NCBI RefSeq assembly: GCF_021389975.1
Contig: NZ_CP089981.1
Coordinates: forward strand, 1,823,501-1,887,500
Direction: 5' to 3'
DNA length: 64,000 nucleotides
From: Fulvivirga ulvae
GTDB taxonomy: Bacteria; Bacteroidota; Bacteroidia; Cytophagales; Cyclobacteriaceae
Every line of letters starts with the position of its first letter. Positions within the stretch are counted from its first letter, which is position 1. This document shows, one piece after another, positions 53,729 through 63,964 of the stretch. Both the position numbers and the translations under genes were made by a program. The notes under the pieces are model-generated. The model was given only the letters and a program-made list of their open reading frames with translations, made no database searches and was not told where the DNA came from.

Positions 53729-54292
53729 TTGGAGCGGACAGATCAGGAGATAGTTGATAGAATCAAAAGGGGCGATGATAAGGCTGTTATGACCTTATAT
53801 GATAGCTACAGAAAGGAGTTTCTCCATTGGGGCTATAATAACTACAGCCTGACAGAGCAGGAATGTGCCGATGTTTTTCAGGACGCCGTGATCATTATTT
53901 ATAAAAATATCCGGCAAGGCAAGCTGGAGCAGTTATCAAGCTCGTTAAAAACCTACCTGTTTGGCATTGGAAAAAACCTGGCCTTAAAAAGGGTGAGCCA
54001 AAGTTCAAGAATGGTTGTAAGCAATGAAGCCGTTGAGTCTAACCCCGGTTTTGATCATGAAGACCCTTTTGAAGCCACCGAACGGCAAAAGGTGATCGCC
54101 GGAATGTTGGATAGTATGGGAGATCCATGCAAGTCCATCTTACAGATGTTTTATTTCGATAAGTTTACTATGGATGCCATTGCGTCCAGGCTAGGCTACA
54201 AAAATGAACATGTAGCAAAATCGCAAAAACTACGGTGTTTTAATCAATTGAAGAAGATGATCAGCGACCGGTTCAATTCTGAAGATATATAG
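53729..54292 (+). CDS. ECF-type RNA polymerase sigma factor
   Basis: 187 residues from a TTG start (LERTDQEIVDRIKRGDDKAV). Region 2 reads LYDSYRKEFLHWGYNNYSLTEQECADVFQDAVIIIYKN; region 4 near the end reads MDAIASRLGYKNEHVAKSQKLRCFNQLKK. It is directly followed (1 bp gap) by a membrane anti-sigma candidate. Confidence 0.9.
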   Translation: MERTDQEIVDRIKRGDDKAVMTLYDSYRKEFLHWGYNNYSLTEQECADVFQDAVIIIYKNIRQGKLEQLSSSLKTYLFGIGKNLALKRVSQSSRMVVSNEAVESNPGFDHEDPFEATERQKVIAGMLDSMGDPCKSILQMFYFDKFTMDAIASRLGYKNEHVAKSQKLRCFNQLKKMISDRFNSEDI

Positions 54293-54293
54293 T

Positions 54294-55007
54294 ATGGAGG
54301 ATAAAGGTTATACCGATATTATCAACAGATATCTTGAGGGCGAGATGTCTTCATCGGAGAAAGAAAGCTTTCTTGAGCAGGTAAAGAGCAACCCTGCCCT
54401 TAAAGATGAATTGGAACTGGCGCAGGATATTCAAAAAGGGATCGAGCTACATGGAAGCTGGCACCTTAAATCCCTGTTACAGGCCGAGGAAAAAAAGTAT
54501 CAAAATAAGCCTGCTAAAAGTTGGGGATGGAAAGTCGCGGCATCATTTTTTATATTGGTTGGCCTCGGATATGTCATTTTTAACTTTGCCAACAGGGGTA
54601 GTAGCGATATTTACAGTCAGTATTATTTACCATACCCCAACATAGTAAGCCCGGTAAACAGGTCTGACGAAGGAGTACGGTCTGATGCCCTGGCTGACTA
54701 TGAACAAGAGAACTACCAAAAGGCTATTGAAAAGCTTACTAAGCAACTTCAGTCTGACCCGCAGAATGATGTTCTGAATTTTTATATGGGTCAATCGCTA
54801 CTGGCAATCGGTAATGCGGATCAGGCTATTCCCTATTTTAAAAACATAGGACCCGCTTCCCGGCTTTACGACCCGGCGGCATGGTATCATGGCTTAAGCT
54901 TATTGAAAACAAGGCAAATGGATGAGGCAAAAACACAGTTCGAACAAATAGCCGGCTCAGGAAGCAGCTATGCTGATGAAGCTGCTGAGATAGCCGATAA
55001 ACTATGA
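54294..55007 (+). CDS. Putative anti-sigma factor: N-terminal domain, one TM helix, periplasmic TPR
   Basis: 237 residues. The N-terminal ~75 residues (IINRYLEGEMSSSEKESFLEQV) resemble the zinc-less anti-sigma N-domain of Bacteroidota. One TM helix at about 80-98 (WKVAASFFILVGLGYVIFNF). The rest is TPR-like (QENYQKAIEKLTKQL, ADQAIPYFKNIGP, MDEAKTQFEQIAG) and would sit in the periplasm. It is coupled to the sigma gene. The 3' end overlaps the convergent CHAT gene by 6 bp. Confidence 0.78.
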   Translation: MEDKGYTDIINRYLEGEMSSSEKESFLEQVKSNPALKDELELAQDIQKGIELHGSWHLKSLLQAEEKKYQNKPAKSWGWKVAASFFILVGLGYVIFNFANRGSSDIYSQYYLPYPNIVSPVNRSDEGVRSDALADYEQENYQKAIEKLTKQLQSDPQNDVLNFYMGQSLLAIGNADQAIPYFKNIGPASRLYDPAAWYHGLSLLKTRQMDEAKTQFEQIAGSGSSYADEAAEIADKL

Positions 55008-57995
55008 TCTTCCGTTTCTTCGCCGGGAGTAGAAGTAAGCAGCGCCAATAAGCAATAAAATGCCTCCGGCTCCTGCGTAAATGTAGCTGTCATTTTGAGA
55101 TAGTCCTACTTCGGGTTTTCCAATGAACACAAACCCACTCCAAAAATATGGGGCAGCGGTATTGGCATCAGCGGTAGAGAGATAGTCCAGCTTAGCTTTT
55201 CGGAGAGCCTCAGGTTTTGACATACCTTCTTTCAAATAGCCATAAAAGCTTTGCATGATCGTGGAAGTAGATTGATCGGGTACAGACCAGAGACTCATCA
55301 TTACATTGGGCGTACCCGCATACATAAAACCACGCGCCAGGCTCATTGGCCCTTCACCCGCGTAATACTTGCCTATACCCGTATTGCAGGCACTCAGACT
55401 CACCAGGTCGGCATTAAGCGTCATATTATATAATTCATAAGTATGAAGCAGGCCATCTTCAACCGTATCTTTGCCCGGAGAAAATACCAGCTTTGAATAA
55501 AGAGGATTTTCATGGTCTACAATGGCATGGGATGCCAAGTGTATAATGTGGGCCAAGGGCGCTCTTTTTTTAAAATCCGCCTCAGTTGCATCACTTCCTA
55601 CAAGAGCCTCAGTATTATAAAGTAATGCCACATGCCTCGCTTCTTTTTCTGCCATGGGAAGCAGAGGCAGGTTCTTTACCAAAGCACTGTCAGCGGCACT
55701 TCGCGTTGCAAGAAGAGGCCCGGAACTCTTGCTGAAGGAAGGAGCATAAGCAAGCATATTGCCTTCCATTCTCTTCGTGTCATTCAGGAAATTCATTACT
55801 ATTAAGCTCGCTGAAAAATTGTAGCTGACAGTATATTTTCTAAGCAGGTATGGAAGGGATGAAAATGTGGCTGCTTCATCTGCCTCTTCTATAAGCAATG
55901 CCTCAAAAGGAACCTCATTTAATTTACCATCTGGTATAATAGTTAAGTGGTCAACTTCGGGAAATTCCCGGACAAATGGCTTAATCAATTGGTTGTATGC
56001 TGAATATCCCTCTACTTTATAATCTTCAAGGTTTGCCGTCTCTAATTGAAGCTGATCCGGAGAAGTATTATCGATATATTTAAAAACTGTTTTATGCTTT
56101 GAAATGGCCAATACAAAGTAGCCCTGCTCCCATTCATAATAGAGCAAAGCCAAGGCATTATCGCCCAAAACAGACTGGAACTTAGATAGCTCTGGTTGCG
56201 TAACACTTACCCAATAATCAAAATAACGCGGAAACTCTTTTCTTACCCTGGCGTTTAGCTCATCCAGTTGCTTCTCCGTTGCAATTATTGAATCTCTAAT
56301 ATCATCCGTTTTTTCACCTTCTTTTTTCAAATCAAGATAGCTCTTTTTATAGTTATCTGTTTTTTTAGACAGTATTGCATATTGGTTCCTCAAATCATTT
56401 GGCAGTAACTTCTTCCCGGCAGGCATAGACTTAAGGTTCTGGTAAAGCACATAGGCCTTATTGGCCTCCATTATTTCAAACCCTTTACTAGCATATTTTT
56501 TGTCACCGGTGAGTTGATATAGCCGTTGTGCTACTTTAAGGGCACTGGCATAAATTTTCTGACCTGTTTCGGAAAGCGAAAACTTTATATCCTCTGAAGT
56601 AGCCGCATTAATCTGTTTTTTAAAAGCTTCTAATGCCGACATGTAACAGGCCAAAGCTTTTTCTGCAGCAACAACATCGGAATCTTCATCCTGCATAGCG
56701 AGAAGTGCATCACCTTTTTTAATCAGCGCCTCAGAAATAACGATACCTCCATAATTATAAGGGGCAAATTGAATATCCGGATTTTCCCAGGCCTCTATGG
56801 GGTGAAACTCCGGGAAAAAGTAACCTATGGCTTGATTGTAATATTCAATAGCTCTACTGGGAGCGCTTTTCTTCATAGCCACATCTCCCAACCCCATATA
56901 GATAAAGTACCGGTCCCAGGATTGTATCTCACGTGACTTCAGGATCTCAAGAGCTTCCAAAAAATTCTCCTCCGCTATTTCAATGTTTCCGGACTTCAGG
57001 TTTGCTTCACCTATTAATGAATGAGAATAAGCTATCTGCAGATGGTTTTGGGGCGTAAAGCTTTTACGAATGGACAACGCTTTATCATAATTCTCCAAGG
57101 CCCTCTCATAGTCCTTCAGACTCACCAGTATTAAACCGCGATTATTAAACAGGCTTGGGTTACTTTGGCCTGACCGTTCGTTTAAGGCGATTGCTTCATT
57201 AACCAATTCAAGTGCCTTTTCAGACTCGCCTTTCTGATCGTATATCCGACTAATATTATTTTTTATTATGGATAATACATAGTAGTTCTCCGGTTCTAGT
57301 CCATAAACAATATCATAGGTCTTGGAATAGTAAAGCATGGCCGCATCATAATCGTTAATTGACCTGAAAACTAAACCTATATTGTTATAAATTTCAGCCG
57401 TCTCCATGCTGCTTTCTCCATAGAGTTTGATACTTAAGTTCAATGCCATAGTGAGATTTTCCCTGGCTTGGTCACGAATACCCAGGTTACCCAGCATCAA
57501 GCCTTTAGTCATCAGTAAGTCTACCATCTCCTCATTATCTTTCCCATGAACCTTTGGGCTCAGTTCAATCAACTCATCAACTACTTTTAATATCTGCTGA
57601 TAAGCGTTAAGTGCACGTAATGAATTATTATACGTCTTTAAAAGGTCAAAATATGCTACACCAAAACTTTGCCCATAGGCTATACCTTCGAGTTGTGACC
57701 CAAGCAGAGCCTTTACTTCTTTAAAATCCTGCTGCCGAAGCTTCTGCTGGCCCCACATATTTAATGATTTGAGCCAAAGCAATGTATCACCATTGGTTTT
57801 AGCCAGTTCGTAGGCTTTATGATAATAAAAAATAGCGCTATCCTGGCTTTGCTGTGCCTGCTGGAAAACCTCTTCTGCCAAAGGTTGTTTTTGGGCATGA
57901 AGAGGCTGCCGCCCTGCGCATATGAAAATTATAAAGCTGATTCCTCCTAATATTAATATATCAAATGGTCGAGTGTAAGAAAAACGATACTGCAC
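55002..57995 (-). CDS. TPR-CHAT protease-like protein with signal peptide and C-terminal TM anchor
   Basis: 997 residues. Signal sequence 1-35 (RPFDILILGGISFIIFICAG). TPR repeats at about 60-430. CHAT caspase-like peptidase domain at about 670-960 with H823 in IIHLASHAIV and C870 in SLSACNTGIGKYYAGEGP. C-terminal TM helix (AGAGGILLLIGAAYFY) followed by a basic RRRNGRS stop-transfer tail. The catalytic domain is therefore predicted to face the periplasm. It converges on the sigma/anti-sigma pair. Confidence 0.88.
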   Translation of the reverse strand: MQYRFSYTRPFDILILGGISFIIFICAGRQPLHAQKQPLAEEVFQQAQQSQDSAIFYYHKAYELAKTNGDTLLWLKSLNMWGQQKLRQQDFKEVKALLGSQLEGIAYGQSFGVAYFDLLKTYNNSLRALNAYQQILKVVDELIELSPKVHGKDNEEMVDLLMTKGLMLGNLGIRDQARENLTMALNLSIKLYGESSMETAEIYNNIGLVFRSINDYDAAMLYYSKTYDIVYGLEPENYYVLSIIKNNISRIYDQKGESEKALELVNEAIALNERSGQSNPSLFNNRGLILVSLKDYERALENYDKALSIRKSFTPQNHLQIAYSHSLIGEANLKSGNIEIAEENFLEALEILKSREIQSWDRYFIYMGLGDVAMKKSAPSRAIEYYNQAIGYFFPEFHPIEAWENPDIQFAPYNYGGIVISEALIKKGDALLAMQDEDSDVVAAEKALACYMSALEAFKKQINAATSEDIKFSLSETGQKIYASALKVAQRLYQLTGDKKYASKGFEIMEANKAYVLYQNLKSMPAGKKLLPNDLRNQYAILSKKTDNYKKSYLDLKKEGEKTDDIRDSIIATEKQLDELNARVRKEFPRYFDYWVSVTQPELSKFQSVLGDNALALLYYEWEQGYFVLAISKHKTVFKYIDNTSPDQLQLETANLEDYKVEGYSAYNQLIKPFVREFPEVDHLTIIPDGKLNEVPFEALLIEEADEAATFSSLPYLLRKYTVSYNFSASLIVMNFLNDTKRMEGNMLAYAPSFSKSSGPLLATRSAADSALVKNLPLLPMAEKEARHVALLYNTEALVGSDATEADFKKRAPLAHIIHLASHAIVDHENPLYSKLVFSPGKDTVEDGLLHTYELYNMTLNADLVSLSACNTGIGKYYAGEGPMSLARGFMYAGTPNVMMSLWSVPDQSTSTIMQSFYGYLKEGMSKPEALRKAKLDYLSTADANTAAPYFWSGFVFIGKPEVGLSQNDSYIYAGAGGILLLIGAAYFYSRRRNGRS

Positions 57996-58178
57996 GGTTT
58001 AAAAGTTTGTTATGTGATGAGTAAACAAAATAACAAAATATGCAAAAGGGAAAAAATTATATCCCTTGACATCCGCCAGTAAAGTTTTGATTTTTAGACA
58101 AATAGATAAAGAAGAGATTAAAGACAAATAGTAGTTGTATGGGGATGTGCAACCGCACACCACCTCTTATTTAAGAGA

Positions 58179-58670
58179 TTATTTATATTCTAATTCCTCC
58201 GTTTTATTTTTAGGAGTCAGTTTCATACTCCTGATCTCCTTATCAACCTCCACATGTACCAGATTGACCTGATCGTCATATTCGCTGATCAGTATTTCAC
58301 TATGCACCTGAATAGAGTTTAATTTCTTTACCTTTTCTATTTCCATATAAGCATAAAGGGCGTCGCCTTCAATTTCATGGCCGAGGTAGTTGTGGACTTC
58401 GGCTTTGCCATTAACAGAGATTTTGAAATTGGCTTTAAGGTATGCTTTTACCAGTTCATCGGTCGTAGTGCCATTTGGTTCCAGCAGATCGATTCGTTGG
58501 TTGTTATTATGGTTCCTGATAGCCAGCTCAAGGTCATCCAGGAATATTCGCTGAACAATTTCAAGAGCATTTCTCTCCCGATCAAACTCTATATCGCACA
58601 CACTCACATGGATTGGATGCATAAAAGAAGATAAAAAAATCACCACCACTAACATGAAATACTTACGCAT
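58179..58670 (-). CDS. DUF6702-like secreted protein
   Basis: From the ATG at 58670 (MRKYFMLVVVIFLSSFMHPI) there is a signal peptide, about 163 residues in total. HPIHVSVCDIEFDRERNALEIVQRIFLDDLE is typical of the small Bacteroidota proteins next to HupE/M1 genes. Function unknown; it sits divergent from the HupE gene (68 bp apart). Confidence 0.75.
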   Translation of the reverse strand: MRKYFMLVVVIFLSSFMHPIHVSVCDIEFDRERNALEIVQRIFLDDLELAIRNHNNNQRIDLLEPNGTTTDELVKAYLKANFKISVNGKAEVHNYLGHEIEGDALYAYMEIEKVKKLNSIQVHSEILISEYDDQVNLVHVEVDKEIRSMKLTPKNKTEELEYK

Positions 58671-58738
58671 TGGTATAAATAATTTGACAAGTCTCACAAA
58701 TATAGATTAAACTTGGGTCCTAAAACAATCAATCGTTT

Positions 58739-59326
58739 ATGTCAGAATTCGGATTATATTTTGAGCTGGGGATTGATCACATCCTTGACGTTAACGGATA
58801 TGATCACATCCTTTTTGTTATAGCTCTTTGTGCCATTTATGTACTTCAGGACTGGAAACGCGTACTTATTTTGGTTACCGCCTTCACTATTGGCCATTCT
58901 ATTACGCTTGCACTAGCCACTCTGCGCATTGTCAATTTTGATAGTGACCTGATAGAATTCCTCATTCCGGTGACTATTTTTTTAACAGCATTCTTTAATC
59001 TGTTAAAAAAGGAGCGTACTGTGCAGGCCAGCAAAATACAGACCAATTATCTTCTGGCATTATTTTTTGGTTTGATCCACGGTTTGGGATTCTCCAATTT
59101 TCTGAGAAGTATATTAGGTAAGGAAAAATCCATTGTATCCCCGCTATTAGCCTTTAACATAGGTCTGGAAGTGGGCCAAATAATAATCGTTGCAGTTTTC
59201 CTTATAATTAGTTTTATATTGGTCGATATTTTTGGTGTTAAAAGAAGAGACTGGCGTATGATCATTTCTTCAGCCACCGCTGGTATCGCTTTGATGTTGA
59301 TAGTAGAAACGAAATTTTTGAATTAA
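58739..59326 (+). CDS. HupE/UreJ family membrane protein
   Basis: 195 residues, about six TM helices. GIDHILDVNGYDHILFV and LVTAFTIGHSITLALATL and LIHGLGFSNFL carry the family's His/Asp residues, which would bind a metal (Ni or Co transport is known for HupE). It is 11 bp upstream of the first M1 peptidase gene and in the same operon. Confidence 0.88.
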   Translation: MSEFGLYFELGIDHILDVNGYDHILFVIALCAIYVLQDWKRVLILVTAFTIGHSITLALATLRIVNFDSDLIEFLIPVTIFLTAFFNLLKKERTVQASKIQTNYLLALFFGLIHGLGFSNFLRSILGKEKSIVSPLLAFNIGLEVGQIIIVAVFLIISFILVDIFGVKRRDWRMIISSATAGIALMLIVETKFLN

Positions 59327-59337
59327 ATTTTAATCTG

Positions 59338-61566
59338 ATGAAGAGAGTAATTTTAAGCCTCGCAATTTTGCTGCCTTTTCAATTTTCCGTAGCACAGGAA
59401 AAACAATGGGAAGGCAAATTTGAGCAGTTAGGCACAGAACTTCCCACTCCCAATGAATATAGAACAGGATCGGGAGCCCCTGGAAACGAGTATTGGCAGC
59501 AGCAGGCCAATTATGAAATTGAGGTTGAGCTTAATGATAAAAACCAAAGTGTAACCGGTAAGGAGAAAATAACTTATATCAACAATTCTCCGGATGTATT
59601 AAGGTATTTGTGGGTACAGCTAGATCAGAATGTACGAGAGCAAGGTACCAACACCCTGAAGATACAGGAAGTTGCCGTTATAGATTCGATCCCAGCAAAG
59701 TTTGCGGCCCAGGGATTAGGGATATCTGATTATGACGGTGGTTTTAAGATCAAGTCTGTAAAGGATGTAAATGGAAAAGACCTGCCATATATCATCAACA
59801 AAACCATGATGCGTGTGGACATTCCTCAACCTTTGAAATCCGGTGAGTCTTTTACATTCGGAATAGAATGGAGCTATAACATCAACGACAGAATGGAACT
59901 TGGAGGAAGAAGTGGTTTGGAGTACTTCCCGAAAGATGGCAATTACCTTTACACCATTGCGCAGTTCTTCCCAAGAATGGCTGTTTATGACGACTATGAA
60001 GGATGGCAAAACAAACAATTCCTCGGCCGTGGTGAATTTGCCCTGCCGTTTGGAGATTACAAAGTAAAGATCACGGTTCCTTCTGATCATATCGTAGCTT
60101 CTACAGGTACGCTGCAAAACCCTAAGGATGTGCTAACCAAGCAGCAGATGGAAAGGTTGGAACAAGCCAAAAAATCATTTGACAAGCCCGTGATCATAGC
60201 TACTGAAGCGGAAGCTATTGAAAGAGAAAAAACCAGGTCGGATAAAAAATCAACGTGGGTTTTCCATGCCGATAACGTAAGAGACTTTGCTTTCGCTACC
60301 TCAAGAAAATTCATTTGGGATGCGCAGGCTGTTAAACTGGATACAAAAACGCCAATGGCCATGTCTTATTACCCTAAGGAAGGCAACCCGCTTTGGGAGC
60401 AGGAGTCAACAAAGGCAGTAAAAAACACATTGGAAACTTACTCTAAGTATACCATAGAATACCCTTACCCTAAGGCGATCTCAGTACATGCTGCATCGAT
60501 AGGTATGGAGTACCCGATGATCTGCTTCAACTTTGGCCGCCCTAACGAGGATGGTACTTACTCAGATATCACTAAATACAGAATGATCGGCGTAATCATC
60601 CATGAAGTAGGCCATAACTTCTTCCCAATGATCATCAACTCTGATGAGAGACAATGGACATGGATGGATGAAGGATTAAACACATTCGTTCAGTACAGAA
60701 CCGAGCAGGAGCAGTACGACGATTTTCCTTCCAGAAGAGGGCCTGCAAAAGGTATCGTAGATTATATGAAAGGCGACAAAGCTTTTATCCGCCCTATAAT
60801 GACGAACTCCGAGCAGATCGTGCAGTTTGGTAATAATGCTTACGCCAAGCCGGCAACTGCCCTTAGCATCCTCCGGGAAACAGTGATGGGACCCGAGCTA
60901 TTCGATGCTGCTTTCAAAGAATATGCTCAGCGGTGGGCTTTCAAACACCCCAAACCTGCCGACTTCTTCAGGACTATGGAAGATGCCTCAGCCGTTGACC
61001 TCGATTGGTTCTGGAAAGGCTGGTTCTATACAGTTGACCACGTAGATATAGCAGTAGATGAAGTGAAGTGGTTTAAGCTGAGAACTGAAGAGTCTGATAT
61101 AGAAAACAAAGGTAAAAAGGTAAAGAAAGGAGACCTTACTGCTAATGAAGGAGAAGGAAAAGCAAAGGATTTCAGTAAAGGCCCTGAAGAATTTTCTTTG
61201 GTAGAAACCGATCCAAGGTATTATGGTGAGTTCATGAATCGTATTGATGATAAAGCCATCATTCAAAAATTTGAAGACAAAAACATTTACCAGGTAACTT
61301 TTAAAAATGAGGGTGGCCTTGTTATGCCCCTGATTATTGAGTTTACTTTTGCTGACGGCACAAAAACTGTGGAGAAAATACCCGCAGAGATCTGGAGGAT
61401 GAATGAAGAAGAAGTGACAAAGGTATTTGCCTTCGAAAAAGAGGTGATAAACATTGTGCTAGATCCTAATGAAGAAACAGCAGATACTGACGTAGAGGAT
61501 AATATCTTTCCAAAAGCGGAAGTGCCCTCGAAGTTCGATGAATTTAAGAATAAGAAGGGAAAATAA
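59338..61566 (+). CDS. M1 family metallopeptidase, paralogue 1
   Basis: 742 residues with a signal peptide (MKRVILSLAILLPFQFSVAQ). Zinc motif HEVGHNFFP (H422, E423, H426) with the third ligand E445 in WMDEGLNTF. The substrate motif GMEYPMICFN replaces the classical GAMEN. N-terminal beta-sandwich domain. It forms an operon with HupE and is followed by a terminator and a paralogous gene. Confidence 0.93.
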   Translation: MKRVILSLAILLPFQFSVAQEKQWEGKFEQLGTELPTPNEYRTGSGAPGNEYWQQQANYEIEVELNDKNQSVTGKEKITYINNSPDVLRYLWVQLDQNVREQGTNTLKIQEVAVIDSIPAKFAAQGLGISDYDGGFKIKSVKDVNGKDLPYIINKTMMRVDIPQPLKSGESFTFGIEWSYNINDRMELGGRSGLEYFPKDGNYLYTIAQFFPRMAVYDDYEGWQNKQFLGRGEFALPFGDYKVKITVPSDHIVASTGTLQNPKDVLTKQQMERLEQAKKSFDKPVIIATEAEAIEREKTRSDKKSTWVFHADNVRDFAFATSRKFIWDAQAVKLDTKTPMAMSYYPKEGNPLWEQESTKAVKNTLETYSKYTIEYPYPKAISVHAASIGMEYPMICFNFGRPNEDGTYSDITKYRMIGVIIHEVGHNFFPMIINSDERQWTWMDEGLNTFVQYRTEQEQYDDFPSRRGPAKGIVDYMKGDKAFIRPIMTNSEQIVQFGNNAYAKPATALSILRETVMGPELFDAAFKEYAQRWAFKHPKPADFFRTMEDASAVDLDWFWKGWFYTVDHVDIAVDEVKWFKLRTEESDIENKGKKVKKGDLTANEGEGKAKDFSKGPEEFSLVETDPRYYGEFMNRIDDKAIIQKFEDKNIYQVTFKNEGGLVMPLIIEFTFADGTKTVEKIPAEIWRMNEEEVTKVFAFEKEVINIVLDPNEETADTDVEDNIFPKAEVPSKFDEFKNKKGK

Positions 61567-61585
61567 AATCAACTTCAAACACAAC

Positions 61586-61615
61586 AAAAAGCTCCTGAAC
61601 TTAGGAGCTTTTTTT
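61586..61615 (+). terminator. Terminator between the M1 peptidase paralogues
   Basis: Stem AAAAAGCTCCT / AGGAGCTTTTT with GAACTT loop and a T-run, 20 bp after the stop. Confidence 0.85.
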
Positions 61616-61738
61616 GTTTTCGGCACATTTAGAAACCATTTATATAACTTTTAAACATAATTAGCATGGATTAGGAACTAACCGTTGGTCTAAATGATTA
61701 GATTAGCGTGTTATTCCAAAAAACCTAATATCAACAAG

Positions 61739-63964
61739 ATGAAGAACCAATGCATTTTTTTGCTGCTTCTTACTTTTTTAATTTCCAGCACCACATTTGG
61801 ACAGGAAGAGTGGGGGCAGAAGTTTGAGCAGTTGGGGCAAGAGTTGCCAACACCAAATTCATACAGAACAGGCTCGGGAGCTCCCGGCGTCAACTATTGG
61901 CAGCAACAGGCTGACTATAAAATAGACGTTGCCATAGATGACAAAAAGCAGGTGTTGACCGGCTCTGAAACCATTAAGTATTACAATAATTCACCTGATG
62001 TACTTACCTATCTATGGGTACAGCTAGATCAGAACGTAAGGGCCAAAGAAAACCTGGATGCCCAAACAAAAACGGGGCCTGTTAAAGACTCTACCTCTGC
62101 GAAATCATTCCAATCACAAATGGCTTCAGCTGATTATGAGGGAGGGTACAAAATTAAGGCTGTAAAGGATGCCGCAGGCAAGCCTCTAAAACATATCATC
62201 AACCGCACCATGATGCGTGTGGACCTGCCTCAACCTATGAAAAAGGGGGATACATTTACTTTTTCAATTGACTGGTCATATAACATCTACGACCGCATGG
62301 TAATTGATGGCCGCGGAGGTTACGAGTACTTCCCCGCCGATGACAACTATGCCTACACCTGCGCACAATGGTTTCCTCGCATGGCCGTTTACGATGATTA
62401 TGAAGGATGGCAAAACAAACAGTTTATTGGAAGAGGTGAGTTTGCACTTGCTTTTGGCGACTATGAGGTAAATATTACTGTACCGGCAGATCATATTGTA
62501 GCGGCAACCGGTGAACTTACCAATGCCAAAGATATACTCACAAAAACTCAGTTTGAGCGACTTGAACAGGCAAAGAAAACTTTTGACAAGCCTGTTTTCA
62601 TTGTAACTGAGGAAGAAGCCATTGCCAATGAAAAAAGTAGAGCAACAAAAACCAAGACCTGGAAATTTGCTGCTAAAAATGTAAGAGATTTTGCCTTTGC
62701 ATCATCCAGAAAATATATCTGGGATGCGCAGGCTGTAAAACTGGCTACCAATACTCCCCTGGCTATGTCTTTTTACCCTAAAGAAGGCAACCCGCTTTGG
62801 GCCGATGAATCAACAAAAGCTGTTAAAAACACTCTTGAAGTTTACTCCGAAAGAACCTTTGATTACCCATATCCTGTAGCCATTTCAGTAAATGCTGCAA
62901 ATCAGGGTATGGAGTACCCCATGATCTGTTTCAACTTCGGCAGGCCAAGAAACGGAGTGATCTCAGAAAGATTGCTGGATGGCATGGTGAGCGTTATAGT
63001 ACATGAGGTAGGCCACAACTATTTCCCTATGATTGTTAACTCCGATGAAAGACAATGGACCTGGATGGACGAAGGGCTAAATACTTTCCTGGAAAAAGAA
63101 ACCAAACGGGAGCGTTACCCTGACCTGGATCTGGAATGGGGCACCCCAAAAGGCATTGTTCCCTACATGAAAGGTGACAAAAACAATATCAGACCTATCA
63201 TGACCAACTCTGAGCAGGTAGTGCAGTTTGGTTACAATGCCTATGGAAAGCCTTCCGCAGCGCTTACTGTATTACGCGAGACAGTAATGGGCCCAGAACT
63301 ATTTGATGCTGCTTTTAAGGAATATGCCAACAGGTGGAAATTTAAGCACCCCAAGCCTGCAGACTTTTTCAGATCTATGGAAGATGCCTCTGCTGTTGAC
63401 CTTGATTGGTTCTGGAAAGGCTGGTTCTACACAGTTGACCATGTGGATGTAGGCATTGAAGAGGTGAAGTGGCTCCGCATGCGCACCGAAAGTGCTGATA
63501 TAGAGAACAAGGGTAAAAAAGTAAAGAAGGGTGATCTTACTGCTAAGGGAGGTGATAATAAAACGATGGACTTCAGCAATGGCCCCGAAGAATTTTCTTT
63601 GGTGGAAACAGATCCACGATATTACGGGGAATTCATGAACCGGGTAGATGACAAGGCTATCATGCAAAAGTTTGAAGACAAAAACCTTTACCAGGTAAAA
63701 TTTTCTAATAAAGGCGGCCTGGTAACTCCATTGATCATTGAATTCACCTTTACCGATGGCAGCAAAACAACGGAGAAAATTCCTGCCGAGATCTGGAGAA
63801 TGAATGAAAAGGAAGTGACCAAGGTATTTGCCTTTGAAAAAGAAGTCACAAGCATCAAATTCGATCCGAATGAAGAAACTGCTGACACCAACCCTGATGA
63901 TAACACGTTCCCTCCAAGGGAAGCTGCTTCAAAGTTTGACAAGTTTAAGCAGAAAGCAAATTAA
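61739..63964 (+). CDS. M1 family metallopeptidase, paralogue 2
   Basis: From the ATG at 61739 (MKNQCIFLLLLTFLISSTTFGQ) a signal peptide is seen; the earlier in-frame ATG at 61694 is rejected. The body is closely similar to paralogue 1 along the whole length (about 70% by eye), including HEVGHNYFP and WMDEGLNTF. Insertions and deletions occur near the N-terminus and around the post-zinc helix (EKETKRERYPDLDLEWG). It arose by tandem duplication. Confidence 0.93.
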   Translation: MKNQCIFLLLLTFLISSTTFGQEEWGQKFEQLGQELPTPNSYRTGSGAPGVNYWQQQADYKIDVAIDDKKQVLTGSETIKYYNNSPDVLTYLWVQLDQNVRAKENLDAQTKTGPVKDSTSAKSFQSQMASADYEGGYKIKAVKDAAGKPLKHIINRTMMRVDLPQPMKKGDTFTFSIDWSYNIYDRMVIDGRGGYEYFPADDNYAYTCAQWFPRMAVYDDYEGWQNKQFIGRGEFALAFGDYEVNITVPADHIVAATGELTNAKDILTKTQFERLEQAKKTFDKPVFIVTEEEAIANEKSRATKTKTWKFAAKNVRDFAFASSRKYIWDAQAVKLATNTPLAMSFYPKEGNPLWADESTKAVKNTLEVYSERTFDYPYPVAISVNAANQGMEYPMICFNFGRPRNGVISERLLDGMVSVIVHEVGHNYFPMIVNSDERQWTWMDEGLNTFLEKETKRERYPDLDLEWGTPKGIVPYMKGDKNNIRPIMTNSEQVVQFGYNAYGKPSAALTVLRETVMGPELFDAAFKEYANRWKFKHPKPADFFRSMEDASAVDLDWFWKGWFYTVDHVDVGIEEVKWLRMRTESADIENKGKKVKKGDLTAKGGDNKTMDFSNGPEEFSLVETDPRYYGEFMNRVDDKAIMQKFEDKNLYQVKFSNKGGLVTPLIIEFTFTDGSKTTEKIPAEIWRMNEKEVTKVFAFEKEVTSIKFDPNEETADTNPDDNTFPPREAASKFDKFKQKAN

